From positions 1,984,001 through 2,048,000 of the forward strand of contig OX337242.1 of the NCBI GenBank assembly GCA_946965045.2: a DNA stretch of 64,000 nucleotides, given 5' to 3'. The notes beneath the pieces were generated by a model. That model was not told the DNA's origin, ran no database searches, and was given only the letters and a program-made list of their open reading frames with translations. The position numbers and the translations under genes are program-made. Numbering within the stretch: the stretch's first letter is position 1; every line of letters begins with the position of its first letter. This document shows positions 9,955 through 20,856 of the stretch, piece by piece. Origin of the DNA: Epithemia pelagica (taxonomy: Eukaryota; Bacillariophyta; Bacillariophyceae; Surirellales; Surirellaceae).

Positions 9955-10548
9955 CGGTCGCAATTCCTTTGTACATAAAAGAGGCCACTCTGAATTCACG
10001 CCAAAATGAGCTTCGTAGGGTGTGGTTTCCCGTCGATATCCAATCAAGGACTCTCCCCATGTCAATGCCAGAGGCAAGGCTCCTTGGCGACGTCTCGTGT
10101 CATACGAAAAAGGTCCCTTACTAGGCTCGTAGAGTTCGTCCGACAGTTCCACACCGTGTTCCTTGGCAATTTTGTGTTCTTCTGCCATGATAGAATGTGT
10201 TTGACAAAACGGCATGGAATAGTAACGATAGGTCTCGGTCGGGTTATGGAATGGTCCCACCAGATTCACATCGATTTTCACTCGGTCATGGTGTTTGTAG
10301 AAATGTCCCGATGGCATACGCCGAACGGGTTGTGGTAAGTAGGTGAAAAGCCATTGCAACAACACCGAAGTTACCAAACACAATAGTAACAGCCTCAAAA
10401 CGGAACAAGTGGTCATTCCCATCGTGCGCTTTGCAATCCGCAATCCAAGGATTGTCTCGCCAACGATTTCCTCAATGGAAGAATCTACCAATGAAAATGC
10501 GGTCGCCCATATAATCCATGGCATTTCCGGATGGAAAAATCAGTCGCG
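9955..10548 (-). pseudogene. truncated duplicate of the TM9SF gene 5' end
   Basis: These 594 bp match 6599-7373 (without the 178-bp insertion) at very high identity, including the start region, signal peptide and the first ~155 codons, down to CTKELRP. Beyond that point the sequence switches abruptly to the PLC-like fragment, so all nine membrane helices are missing. The fused frame would continue 100 residues into antisense PLC-like sequence. It is therefore a non-functional segmental copy, but it is informative because it preserves the empty site of the repeat inserted in the full gene. Whether its promoter portion is active is unknown. Confidence 0.9.
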
Positions 10549-10598
10549 CATATCCCCTCCCTTTGTTTCAAAATTCATGACGGAGACGGATCATCACC

Positions 10599-13500
10599 AT
10601 GATGAAGGGGACCAACCGTCCACAAGAAGAAGCGCACGTAGATGTGGCAACCTTGCGATTGGACATGATTCGATTGATCGAAGTTCCGGCTCCACATGAA
10701 AACAATCACCAGGACGAACAACCGTCGGCTTTCGTATCCGCATCCTCCTCCAAGTCTCTTGCGGGAGCCGGAACGAGTCCCCCCGTTGCGAACCAAAGTG
10801 GCGTGGCATCTACTGCTGGACCTGGACTCAAAGTGCCCTTTTCGATGGGGACTCGAACAGAGAGTTTCGTTCGAAACGACGTACCAAAGAAGAGGATCAA
10901 GAATGATAAACCTACGTCATCCACCTCAGTCGCTCCACGCCACAAGAGAATACTGTATTGGCCATGTTTACTGTTTCGGAATCAGCGCCAGATGATGGAC
11001 ATTTGGGACAAATACCAAGACTTGTATTTTGGACCATCCATTGCGAGAAACAACAACAATCATCAGCTCCTCTCAGCACGGGACCAAGAGGACGCGGATG
11101 CAGCCGAACGACGAGAAAAGCGGCATATTAAAGATGCTATGGAATACGAATACGCTTTGCACATGTTGGAAGCTTCGTCGTCCAATCTCATGTACAACCC
11201 TAACGACGATATGGTCGCCTTGTTACTGGGGCCTCAAGACGAAGCGGGGACGCCCTTTCGAATGAATGCACGTTCGATACCGCGCACCCTGTATGCCTCG
11301 CAATATTCGCCACATAGTGGCTTGCCACTTCATTTCTTTCATCTTCCCCTGACATGTTGGTTACGGTCTTGGGAGAATCATACAATGCCAAAGCAGCAGC
11401 CGCCACAGTCGTCTCTGGATCTTGGTTCGAAGGGAGTCCAAGACACGGTCCGACAAATCCAACAATTGTACCAACACGTGTTGACCGGCCAAGCCCAGAA
11501 TCCTATCGTGACCAATTCACAACAACAACAAGCCACTTTGTCCTCTGTTCGTTCGGCGCCCCTCTCTGCAGTGGCACAGCCATTATTGTCCTCCAATCAT
11601 TCCAAACAACCTGCCGAAACCGATGCCGTTCCGTGGTATCTGCGAACGCCATCGGATGATGAAGACGACGACGATGATGATAAAGTGAAACTGGAGGACA
11701 ACCCTCAGATCCTGCGAACAACGATATCAAACGCCGCAGTACCCGCCGCAGCCACCACAACACCGTGCCATGGTTTGAGTGACACAACCCCACACATGAC
11801 AGACTACAAGTCGCCTCGTCCACCATCCACAAGCTTGACTAGAATCGAAGATGCAATTCCGAACAAAGTGCAGAGTGAGCCAACAGTGAATACTCCAGTG
11901 AATCCTGTCACACCATCAACGGTATCCAGCATGGGTGGAGTAGAAACACCTGGTTCCTCAACAAGGAATCCAATCACACCATTTTCATGTAGGAGTGGAG
12001 TACTAGACCAACCTTGTTCCTCAACGCTTGAATCTTGTCCACAAGTTGCTTTACAGGAATTCAAACAAACTCAAAGAAAGTTGAGCTTTGGAGAGGAAAG
12101 CCAAGATGACGACAAAGAAGTTGTCAAACCAGAAACGAAGAAACGGAAAATATATGGGGATGATACTACTTCGATGATGGAAACAAGGTCGGACTCAAAG
12201 ACAAAGGCAAGAAAAAAGGAAGTTTGGGACGACAGTAGTGATGAAGGTGATGAAATGGATCAGGTTCCCTATGCACTGCCTGCCAAAGATCAAGCCTTGC
12301 AACGCATTCTGAAGCGCGATGCCGGATTTGAATTTCAGTTGCTCCCGCATCAATTTGAAGCAGTCCGACGAGTCGCTGGTGTACCGGAGGAGTTTCCTCT
12401 CCACTCGGCGTCTCGTGTGCACGATCCACGACAGGCCCGCTTATCGTCGGCCGTTGCCGGTCTGTATCGCCCCGAAAATGTACCCGACACACGGGGACTT
12501 TGCATTGCGGATGCCATGGGATTGTACGTATATGAAAAGTCTCTCTGACATTCTGCGTCGGATTCATGCTACTAACAACTTTTTCTCTTCATGTATATTG
12601 ACAGGGGGAAAACGGTTGAAGCCAGTAAGTGACCATAAAATTACGGGCAAAACTGAACTCATTCATTCACTCATTGGTTTGATCCATTTTTGTTTCGAAA
12701 GTTGCTGGAGCCATTCTTCGGGATGCCATCTCGGTCACAAAGGGAGAGAAACGTCTACCCATTTTGATAGTCTCTCCGAATGATGCTGTACAAAACCAGT
12801 GGAGAGATACACTGCTGCAAAATGGCGTTGCAGCTCGTCGAATTATATGGTTTAACAAAGGCATGACAAAGGGCTTTGGATCCAACAATTTCGTTTTGCT
12901 GACACGCTACACAGCGCAATCGGAAATCAAGATGGTTTTCGAAAGCCTGGCGGATCAGCAAGGCTCTCATGTACCATGTCGGCAGCCCCGAAAATCCCCA
13001 TTGTTCCCGCATTTGACAGAAAATCTAGCGCGAGTACTGGAAAACGAATACGCATCTGCCAAAGGCAAACGAAGATCGTTAAAACATACGAATGAAAATA
13101 GGGAAGATTGCGTCACTCGGCTTATCCGGAAAGATATGAAGGAGTGGACACGGAATAAAAATGCGTTCCGTATGATGATCATTGATGAAGCCCACTTTTT
13201 GAAGGTAAAACGGAGAACATTGGAATGTGCGTTTTCATGTTGACACGGTCTACTTACAGTGTGATTTACGTTCTGAAATTGCTTGTCTTTTGTTCAGAAT
13301 CGACTTACTTTCTGGACAATGGCATGTGCACTTGCTGCGATGCATTCATGGCGGGTGGTGCCTTTGACTGGAACCCCGTATAACAATGGAGTGAACGATC
13401 TTGGAACGTTGATGACCCTTATCGATTCGGCCCACGAGGCATCCATGACGTCTTGGTGGGAACGGGTCCTCCGGCGAAATCCAACAATGATTCAGGAATC

Positions 13501-15112
13501 CACTGGTTTGTGGCACAAAGAGTACATATTGCGAAGGGGTAAGAAAGCCATTGAACATTTGCTGCCCGCAAAAATCACGGCACGAAAGCTCGTCCCAATT
13601 GTTGCGAATGAAATCCAGATTTACAGACTCTACGAAGACAGGCTCGCGGATGTCCTCCAGGAGTTTGCCGATGAGATCAAGGAAGGTGGTGAAGATGCTT
13701 TCCGACTTCGTAGTATGTTCCAAGTCATGATGGCTGTCATGAGTTGTATGCGCATGTCACTGACTCATCCCCTTCTGCCGGCTTCGGGTCGAGAATTGAC
13801 CAAGCGCTTTAGTCCATCCAGGAGTAAGTCATTGTCACCATATGATTGTCCGATAAAGTGTGTATGTTGTCAGGAAGGATTGCGCCCCTCAATTCCACTC
13901 AAGACAAAACAAGAGTGGAACAATGAGTGCAGCATGGCGGCACCTAATAGCAGTTCCTCAGGGGCGACATCGAACCCTGACAAAATGGAAGAAGGTGAAA
14001 ACTACAAAGACGATACAGAGGAGGCCCTTCAGAAGGATTGCCGTCCAGTGTTTGAGATACCAAAATCGGTTTGTAATGCCAAACCTCCTGTTGTGCATTA
14101 TGCACACACTGACTGCATTGAAGAGCTCAAGGCGGAACAGGCCAGAACAGGTGCGACTATCACATGCCCTCGCTGTCTCGACTTTCAAAACCGAGTCAAG
14201 CCAACGTGTACTCAATCGTCTTCTACCAAATATTATTGCAAGAATGTGCTCCCGGAGTTCCCAAATGGATTTGTTGGCTCTCCCAAGTTGGATGCTGCGG
14301 TGGAATGGGCATTGGCAGTACCCAAATCGGACAAGATGTTGATTGTGAGTTTCTTTAAAGGGAGTTTGGACTTGATGGAAGCCATTCTGGTGCACGACTT
14401 GGAGTGGAAATGTGCGCGGTTTGATGGCGACGTGAGTACGCAAACAAAGAATGAAGAACTGCGTCGCTTCAAGACGGATCCGTCCTGTCGAGTGTTACTC
14501 ATGACGGTACAAAGTGGGGGAGTCGGTTTGAATATCACCGAAGGCAACCACATTGCATTTCTGGATCGTTGGTTCAACCCATTTGTCCATCAACAGGCGG
14601 AAGACCGATGCCATCGCCTAGGTCAGACCAAGAAAGTGACGATACAGTATTTTGATTGTGCAGCAACCATTGATGAAGTCATGAATGCGATCAACAAGGT
14701 GAAACAGCAAAACTCTGCTATTTTATTGGCCGATGGAGTGGAACTGGGGACATCGGGAGGGAATGTCTCGTATACGGAACTGTCGGGATTGGTGCGTCGC
14801 TTGTTGGCGCTCATCCAAAACCATCGCAAAGCCTTTTTACGGGATACCAACAATGAAAATCTCCCGATCCCTCCCATCCCCGACACTGTCATGGAAGGCT
14901 GTGTGAACCGCCACCGGGAAGGAAAAGCCGCATGCCAAGCTCACGTGGAAAATCGAGATCGCGGCAAGATGGAGCGGACTAGCGCTTCGCATCATGCATC
15001 GATTTCTGTATCTGCATCGATATCTGTGTCGATTTCTGTATCTGTCACGGCCTCAAGTCAATCAACGGCAGTTCCAGAAACTCAGTCGTCAGGAGCCATG
15101 TACAACCATTGA
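10599..15112 (+). CDS. SNF2-family helicase with internal RING finger (RAD5/RAD16/HLTF-like)
   Basis: Four exons fit: 10599-12523, 12605-12624, 12702-13204 and 13298-15112 (4263 nt, 1420 residues), with GT-AG introns of 81, 77 and 93 bp. The N-terminal 570 residues are low-complexity and regulatory-looking, with a poly-Asp patch and basic KKRK-type segments. The ATPase follows: Walker A ADAMGLGKTVEA (about 639-650, split by two introns), DEAH box IIDEAHFLK (about 808-816) and TGTPYNN. A Cys-rich module (about 1000-1125: CPIKCVCC ... HTDC ... CPRC) sits between the two helicase lobes, as in RAD5/RAD16/HLTF. The C-lobe has SGGVGLN, LDRWFNP and EDRCHRLGQ. The protein is probably a nuclear DNA translocase and E3 ligase in DNA-damage tolerance or repair. 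Exon 2 is only 20 nt. Confidence 0.88.
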
Positions 15113-17040
15113 GCAAGATTAAGACTATTGCTGTTCCAGTTTTGAATCGGTGGTTGATACCGAAGCATTTTATATTTCTTATTTCGTGTGACCAGAAGCG
15201 CATGGCTAAGTACGCCGTTTCCCTGTCGCATGGGGCTTACGTTTGTTCATTCATCGCACGGCCAACTTCTGACAAAGCAAGAAGGAACAGCTTCCATTTC
15301 TTCAGCACGCGAGGGTTCATCACATAGGAAACGTGAGTTGATGAATGTTACCGTACTCTAGGAGACGTTCTCCAACAGCTCAGCCCAGCCCGTTTTATGA
15401 ATCAAGGCTGTGGATCATGGTATTGTCCGCTCCTGAGAGAGCCTGGCGAGACAATCGCTGTCAAGAGCCAATGACGGGAATAGGGGGCATTGTTCAACGG
15501 GGACACAAGGTAAGTGGATATTTCACTTTTCAATCAAGATAATCCAAAAGGCTATGATTGGTCAATCTCCTTAAAAGGCGATCTTTCTGTTGCGGGGTTT
15601 GTCGTAGAATCATCCTATTGGTTCATCTGTTAAACGAGGTTTGTGAGAGAGGATGAGATTACTCTTGTCTCCAGCCCTTGTTAGTAGGTGTACCTGATTG
15701 GGTGTAACATGCATATCTAGGTAGCTCGGAAGGAAACTCATGCCATGCGGGAATACATGCGACGAAAAAGTATCGACTTTCATTGGTTGATCCCGTCCAT
15801 GTCCCTGGGTGGCATTGCCTCTCCATGTGATATGACCAGAAAAACTACGGTCGACTTTGGGATGTGGGTAGCGACCCTAGCGACTGGTCTGTGAACAATT
15901 TGACGGGATTGGGACATGCAAGATTCCACGGATGGTTGCCCAAGCGGTTTTGATTTACTGTATGAGATTGTGTACTAGCTGGCACGCAACGTGTAAACCG
16001 CGAGATAACTGCCGTGGAGAATGACCCCCACCCGGACATCGTGACGTGGAGAGAAACTTCCGCCGACCACCAACCAAGAAAACCAAGGGACTCAATCCAG
16101 TAGAAACGATTGGGCCTAACTGATGATCTGTCGTTGAGAGAAGCACTCTGAATTTTTCAATTAAAAAGCGTTACGCCATCATCGCTTCACATACGTATTT
16201 AGGGCTTAACGGTTATCGTAGCGTTGGAACGGATGAGTCGCCCTATGCAAAACGCACCCTACGAGATAATAAAATGTCAGGAATGGGGCATGCGCTCCAA
16301 CGGCAAGTCGAGCCACCCAAGTGTGTCCCCTCGAATTGACACTGTATGGTTGCTGGCCAAATTTTGGGACCAGCCATCACAATGTAGTGTAGCTTCTCGA
16401 CGCAGCAGCTTTTTGGACAAATTCTGTGGTTCGGCGGCCGCTGCCACCACACAACATCTTCCAGTGTTGGCTGCGACACATCATCTTCCTCCATCACACT
16501 TTTTCATTCGCTGGGTGGCAAGTGTCTCGCGTGGTGGATATTTTGTCTGGACAGTTTTGGTGGAGTCGCTTTGCGAGAGTTCCTCTTTGAAAGTATTCCG
16601 TCCGAGTTTTAGGTTCTGTTTGCTGGGAACTCCATTGCAGAAGAGAGTATTGTAGTCTGCAGTTGGGTTGCTCGCTTTGGAGAACGAAGGTGCCAAATCG
16701 TGTTTGGACAAAGGTCAAGTTTTCTCGCTGGATTGTTTGTCCCCTGAAACGTGTGTGTGTGGTGGTGCGTGCGGAAGCAAACACAACCCCTCTCTCGCCA
16801 TTTCATTCTTGTTCGTCGGTTCCAAGAAACGGTGGTAGATCGATTTCGTATCCACGCAACCAACCAAACAGGCGTGATTGAGTTTTTTTGGGGCTGTTGC
16901 GCAAGCCACTTGAGAAACCCAACCCACTTATTTCTCTGGAAAACCATCCTTCTCGCACACCTTTGTGTTCGTGTGGGAACGCATAAAAACTGGCAAGTGC
17001 TGGTGTGATTCCTTGGACTGATTCCAATTTCTCGTATACC
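15113..17040. other. 1.9-kb gene-poor stretch
   Basis: I see only short open frames with no recognisable content (for example 16224-16655, whose composition does not look coding). The right end is the upstream flank of the TPR gene. No RNA gene, repeat or transposon end was recognised. Confidence 0.4.
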
Positions 17041-18327
17041 ATGAGACTCCGCCGCACTGGATCCACCGTCTCTTCGGAACCTCCAAGTCCCATGAATGCC
17101 TTGAAGAAGCGACCTCCTGTAATGACTCTCACTGGACCGCAGCAAGATGCTACAACGACGACTACGAGACGAAATTCGGATGTGAATCGTCGTCGCCGGT
17201 CTTCCAGTGTGGCCTCGCCTCGTCGCAGTAAGAACCCTGCAGGGTTGCGGAGTCACAGCCAAAGCAGACCTGGTCCGGACAAGGACCATAAGAAACTCAG
17301 TAGTGGCACGGAAAAGAAACATTCCGTGACACGTCGTCGGCGACGCTCCATGACCGGAAGTGGACACGGTGGCAGCAAGTCGTCTTCCTTGGCCAGCAAC
17401 AGTTTTCGAACCGTGCAGACGGTGGCTAGCACCGAATCGAGTTGGAGTCCTTCCAGTGAGGCCAATGTGCCAAGAGGAGACAAAGAGCCGCATGACATCT
17501 TTTCTCCAAGAAACAACACAGCAAGCCTGTCCTCGTCTCAGGGATCGGCCCAAGAAAAACGCAAAACGAGCCCTCCCAAAGAACTGACCTTGCCTCCCCT
17601 GGAGAAAATTGCCACCAAGAAAACTCAACCAGAGCCATCGATTAAGGAAGAGCCTTGCGAGCACACGGCCGCTGTGATTCGAGAAGAAGAAGCATCCCTG
17701 GAGCGATTTCAGCAAATGCTGCAACGCGATGATTTGACTTCCATTGATCAGATCAACTTGTTGTATGCACTCGGTCGCTTATCGGCCAAAATGGGACGCT
17801 ACGAACAAGCCTTGGAATATCACCAAGCCGAGTTGGAACTGACACAAGAGGTTGTCGATGAAACGGCGAAACAAGGAACAGTGGGTGCTGTAGTGGTTGC
17901 CAAGAATGCGGAAGGAGGAGAGGAACCGGAAGCAGCCCACGAAAATGATGCCGTGGCCCGTGTTTTGGATGGTATGGCTCGAATTGCCAAACAGGGGTTG
18001 GGAAATTTGGATTTGGCCATGAATTATCACAAGGAAGCCATGAAAATTCGTCAGGCTCTCCATGGCCGCATCTTGGAAGAAACGAAACAGTGTCGTCACT
18101 GTGCCAGTCGCCGTCAAACCCATGGTAGCGCTGCATTTTGTCGGATGCACGGACGTGCCTTGCGTGACACGGTCAAGACCATGGAAGAGACGAAGCAAAA
18201 TATGGGACGGATATTGTTTGAACAGGGTCAAGTCAATCAGGCAGTCCAATTGATCACCAAGCTGGCGCCGCCTTCGTCCGCACCGTCCATGCCGCCAGCG
18301 TCACCGCAACCCGTATCATGGCACTGA
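17041..18327 (+). CDS. TPR-repeat protein with disordered basic N-terminus
   Basis: The protein has 428 residues, counted from the ATG at 17041; the open frame upstream begins only at a GTG. The first ~215 residues are disordered, rich in Ser, Arg and Pro, with a basic SVTRRRRRSM-type stretch. The C-terminal half contains about three helical pairs of tetratricopeptide type: INLLYALGRLSAKMGRYEQA (residues about 237-256), VLDGMARIAKQGLGNLDLA (about 312-330) and NMGRILFEQGQVNQAVQL near the end. A CRHCASRRQTHGSAAFCRMH segment, with CxxC and CxxxH, interrupts the repeats and might bind metal. It is likely a protein-interaction scaffold; the partner is unknown. It is convergent with the methyltransferase gene downstream. 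Confidence 0.7.
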   Translation: MRLRRTGSTVSSEPPSPMNALKKRPPVMTLTGPQQDATTTTTRRNSDVNRRRRSSSVASPRRSKNPAGLRSHSQSRPGPDKDHKKLSSGTEKKHSVTRRRRRSMTGSGHGGSKSSSLASNSFRTVQTVASTESSWSPSSEANVPRGDKEPHDIFSPRNNTASLSSSQGSAQEKRKTSPPKELTLPPLEKIATKKTQPEPSIKEEPCEHTAAVIREEEASLERFQQMLQRDDLTSIDQINLLYALGRLSAKMGRYEQALEYHQAELELTQEVVDETAKQGTVGAVVVAKNAEGGEEPEAAHENDAVARVLDGMARIAKQGLGNLDLAMNYHKEAMKIRQALHGRILEETKQCRHCASRRQTHGSAAFCRMHGRALRDTVKTMEETKQNMGRILFEQGQVNQAVQLITKLAPPSSAPSMPPASPQPVSWH

Positions 18328-18634
18328 ACAATTGCTCTACAAGAATGATACCATACAGCTAAAGACACTATAATAGAAAAGAAATGTATTGGAAGAGTGA
18401 CTTGTTTTAGAGAACAACACAGACCAAGATTCAACATCAATCACTACTGTTGCAGTTTCATTTGTCGATATCCGATGATTGCATCGATGACGTGTCAGAG
18501 ACCGAGCATGCTCATATCTATATCCAGAAGCATCTCGCCTTTCGTGGTGGAACGGTCCAACCTTTAGGACGACGGTTGCCATGGTGAGGCTCACCACAAC
18601 CAACCAGTCAAGATCTGCCAACGCTTGTCATGTA
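18328..18634. other. convergent intergenic region
   Basis: The stretch lies between two convergent 3' ends. It is AT-richer, and nothing else was recognised. Confidence 0.4.
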
Positions 18635-19870
18635 TCAGTGTCCTTCATCAGACTCTTTCGTGACAATGCGACAAGCCCTCCAACATGCCAGGAAGGTGGG
18701 TCGTCCTTCTTTCCAGCCCTTGAGTTCGTAGGCACTAACTGCAGGAAGCCAGTCCATGCGATTGACATTTTCAATTCGTTCCCAACAAACTTGTTGTTGT
18801 TGCTCCTCCCGTTGCTGGTCATTGTGTTGTTGTACAATGTGTTGGGCCCACTCAAAGAATCCGGCATGATCCGTGGCCAAACACAAGAGTCCAATGTCTG
18901 GTACCAAGACGCGATGAAATTCCTGGACCGTATCTAGTTGAAACAGTCGATTGGAGATATTGCTGCTGGCTGGAAAGGGATCGGGGAAGGTCACGAGTAA
19001 TCGGTGGACAGAATGAGAGGCTGCATTGGTACTCAACAACTTGATTCCATCCCCTCGATAGATTCGGACATTGCGATAGGGATCGGAGTTTTTCTCGGAA
19101 CTCCATTCCTCTTTTGCAGCTTTATCCACGTGTGGAAATTCAATGGCCTTGGTCGATGAAGGAGGCAACATATCTTGTGCTTTTGTGGCAGGACGTGTTT
19201 GTTCCAGCGGTGAATTGTCAGGTTGATTTTGTTGTTGTTGTTGTTGTTGCTGCTGTACTTGCTCCATGGTCAAATCTTCTCCATAGGTGGAGTAGCCCAC
19301 CCAAAAAGCGTGATGTTGATTGACAGCATGATCCAGTTTACTAAAAATGTTTCCCACCGCCACTTGATGAATTTCGGCACCAATCAAATACAAGGGTGGG
19401 TTTTGACCATGGTAGCGATGAGCCAAGGCCAGCAAGTTTTCTCCCCTACCACATCCAATTTCAATCCACACGATGCGATCAGGAGCATCATCATCATTCT
19501 CACTCGGATGATCATGTTCCCTGGTTTCTATAGTGGAGGATTCCCCGTTTCCCGCTTCAAGATCACTTTTGATTGCTGAAGCCTTGTCTATTGAGTCATC
19601 CGAAGGCAGTGGACCGAATATTTCATCCCAGTTTCGTGACAAGTGAACGCCATAGGGCAAATGGGAGGGACGATTGAACTGATATGCGCCCATGGCGCGT
19701 ATCGATCGTCTCTGTCCCTTGGTGGCTCGACTGCCTGCCAATTTTTTCCACCAAGCAGGCTTGGAGCTTTCATACGAGTGCGAGCCCATGGTTCTCTCCA
19801 GATCAAACGTTGAAAGGACCAAAGGTGAGTGTCGCAACAAACAACGCCTCGACGACAAACTCACAACCAT
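18635..19870 (-). CDS. tRNA (guanine-N7)-methyltransferase-like (TrmB/METTL1 family)
   Basis: This 411-residue protein has a SAM-binding motif IEIGCGRGENLLALA (136-150), an acidic strand end in IGAEIHQVAVGNI, NVRIYRGDGIKLL, the TrmB hallmark VTFPDPFP (about 291-298, usually FPDPW), LATDHAGFFEWA and a C-terminal RPTFLACW. The family puts m7G on tRNA (position 46) using S-adenosylmethionine. Compared with bacterial TrmB it has a long N-terminus (about 130 residues, possibly organelle-targeting) and a large low-complexity insert with poly-Gln between strands 3 and 4. FPDPF in place of FPDPW is a mild departure. The family assignment is good; the exact target position is inferred. It is divergent from the next gene over a 248-bp promoter. 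Confidence 0.78.
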   Translation of the reverse strand: MVVSLSSRRCLLRHSPLVLSTFDLERTMGSHSYESSKPAWWKKLAGSRATKGQRRSIRAMGAYQFNRPSHLPYGVHLSRNWDEIFGPLPSDDSIDKASAIKSDLEAGNGESSTIETREHDHPSENDDDAPDRIVWIEIGCGRGENLLALAHRYHGQNPPLYLIGAEIHQVAVGNIFSKLDHAVNQHHAFWVGYSTYGEDLTMEQVQQQQQQQQQNQPDNSPLEQTRPATKAQDMLPPSSTKAIEFPHVDKAAKEEWSSEKNSDPYRNVRIYRGDGIKLLSTNAASHSVHRLLVTFPDPFPASSNISNRLFQLDTVQEFHRVLVPDIGLLCLATDHAGFFEWAQHIVQQHNDQQREEQQQQVCWERIENVNRMDWLPAVSAYELKGWKEGRPTFLACWRACRIVTKESDEGH

Positions 19871-20118
19871 CTCAAGAGATGTGTCAGTTTTTTCTCAAAC
19901 GAAATCCTCATAATTTTCAGAAACTTGCCAATTGCCAAAACTCGCTCCGACCTCACTATAGTTGTTTTAGTAGGTATGGAGATCTCCATCGATTTTTACT
20001 TGTTTTACAGTTTATGCGCGACCGAATCGCGGTCACAGAAATATGAGAATGAATGGACGCAGTGCTCCCGATGACAACAGACATGAGCGATGCCCCTAGA
20101 GATTCTCTTCCATGAACC
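19871..20118. promoter_or_regulatory. short divergent promoter region
   Basis: Only 248 bp separate the starts of the minus-strand methyltransferase and the plus-strand small basic protein, so the two probably share a bidirectional promoter. No clear TATA box was seen. Confidence 0.4.
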
Positions 20119-20502
20119 ATGTCCAACAGTCCTCCTATTGTTAGTCCGAAACGAAGCCCTCAGCAACAACCACAAGCAAAGCCACACAAGCGGCTGGTGA
20201 CTGGAAAACGCAAGGCATGGAAACGTCGAGTGCAACGAGGTGAATTGGCCAAGGGTGCTGGAGGCGCCATTTGTCGTCACCGGCCGCGGTTGGGGCGCCG
20301 CGGTCCAGACCTCATTCTCAATCGCAAAGGATTCATTGCCGGTGGTAATCCTAAAAAGAATAAAAAGAGAAGGACGGAAAACAATTCGCATGTCCCAGAT
20401 GCGAAGGAAATAGAGGCAAACAACACAAAGGCCGACGAGGAAAAATACGTGACCACCATGCAAGATGAATCTGCAGAATTACATGACGAAATGGAAGAGT
20501 GA
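20119..20502 (+). CDS. small basic protein of unknown function
   Basis: This 127-residue open frame starts with an ATG. Its N-terminal two thirds are strongly basic (KRKAWKRRVQRGELAKGAGG, then RPRLGRRGPDL) and contain a KKNKKRR nuclear-localisation-like stretch; the tail is acidic. No domain was recognised. The composition suggests a nuclear or nucleolar RNA- or ribosome-associated protein, but this is inference only. An open frame of this length could arise by chance; its biased composition and divergent placement favour a real gene. Confidence 0.45.
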   Translation: MSNSPPIVSPKRSPQQQPQAKPHKRLVTGKRKAWKRRVQRGELAKGAGGAICRHRPRLGRRGPDLILNRKGFIAGGNPKKNKKRRTENNSHVPDAKEIEANNTKADEEKYVTTMQDESAELHDEMEE

Positions 20503-20856
20503 CCGATATTCGCATGGATGGGATTATGTCAGAGTTTTGGATATTCATTTTTTTCACGTGATTGACTCATTCACACCTCAATGTTCAATGATAAGATCAT
20601 GTTCGGCGCAACCTACTATGCCAATAAAGGAAAGCAGCATAACCAGTGGCGAAATGCATGAAACATGCAATCAGACCGGAATAGTTCTGCTATTCGTTGC
20701 GTCATGAACAAATGAAACTGAGAATGTAAAAACTCTACTTATGTTTACTGTTCCCCCGTAAACACGATGAAATATGTCTCTAAACTATGTAATATGTACG
20801 GCGATGAAATGCCAAGGACTGAAAGGTGCGTTGTAGGTACCCACCTGGTTCCACCT
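20503..20856. other. convergent intergenic region
   Basis: 354 bp between convergent 3' ends. Nothing was recognised. Confidence 0.4.

Noticed and set aside
9667-10524. 285-codon minus-strand frame as an expressed short TM9 protein
   Set aside because: Only the first ~155 TM9 codons are homologous; the rest is antisense of a broken PLC fragment, so it is a truncated pseudogene, not a new gene.
16224-16655. 143-codon open frame on the plus strand upstream of the TPR gene
   Set aside because: It has no recognisable motif and a composition unlike the neighbouring proteins; it is probably flank sequence.
16609-17724. 371-codon open frame on the minus strand
   Set aside because: It lies opposite the TPR gene and its upstream flank, starts without a good context, is Arg/His/Ser-biased as antisense frames are, and shows no domain.
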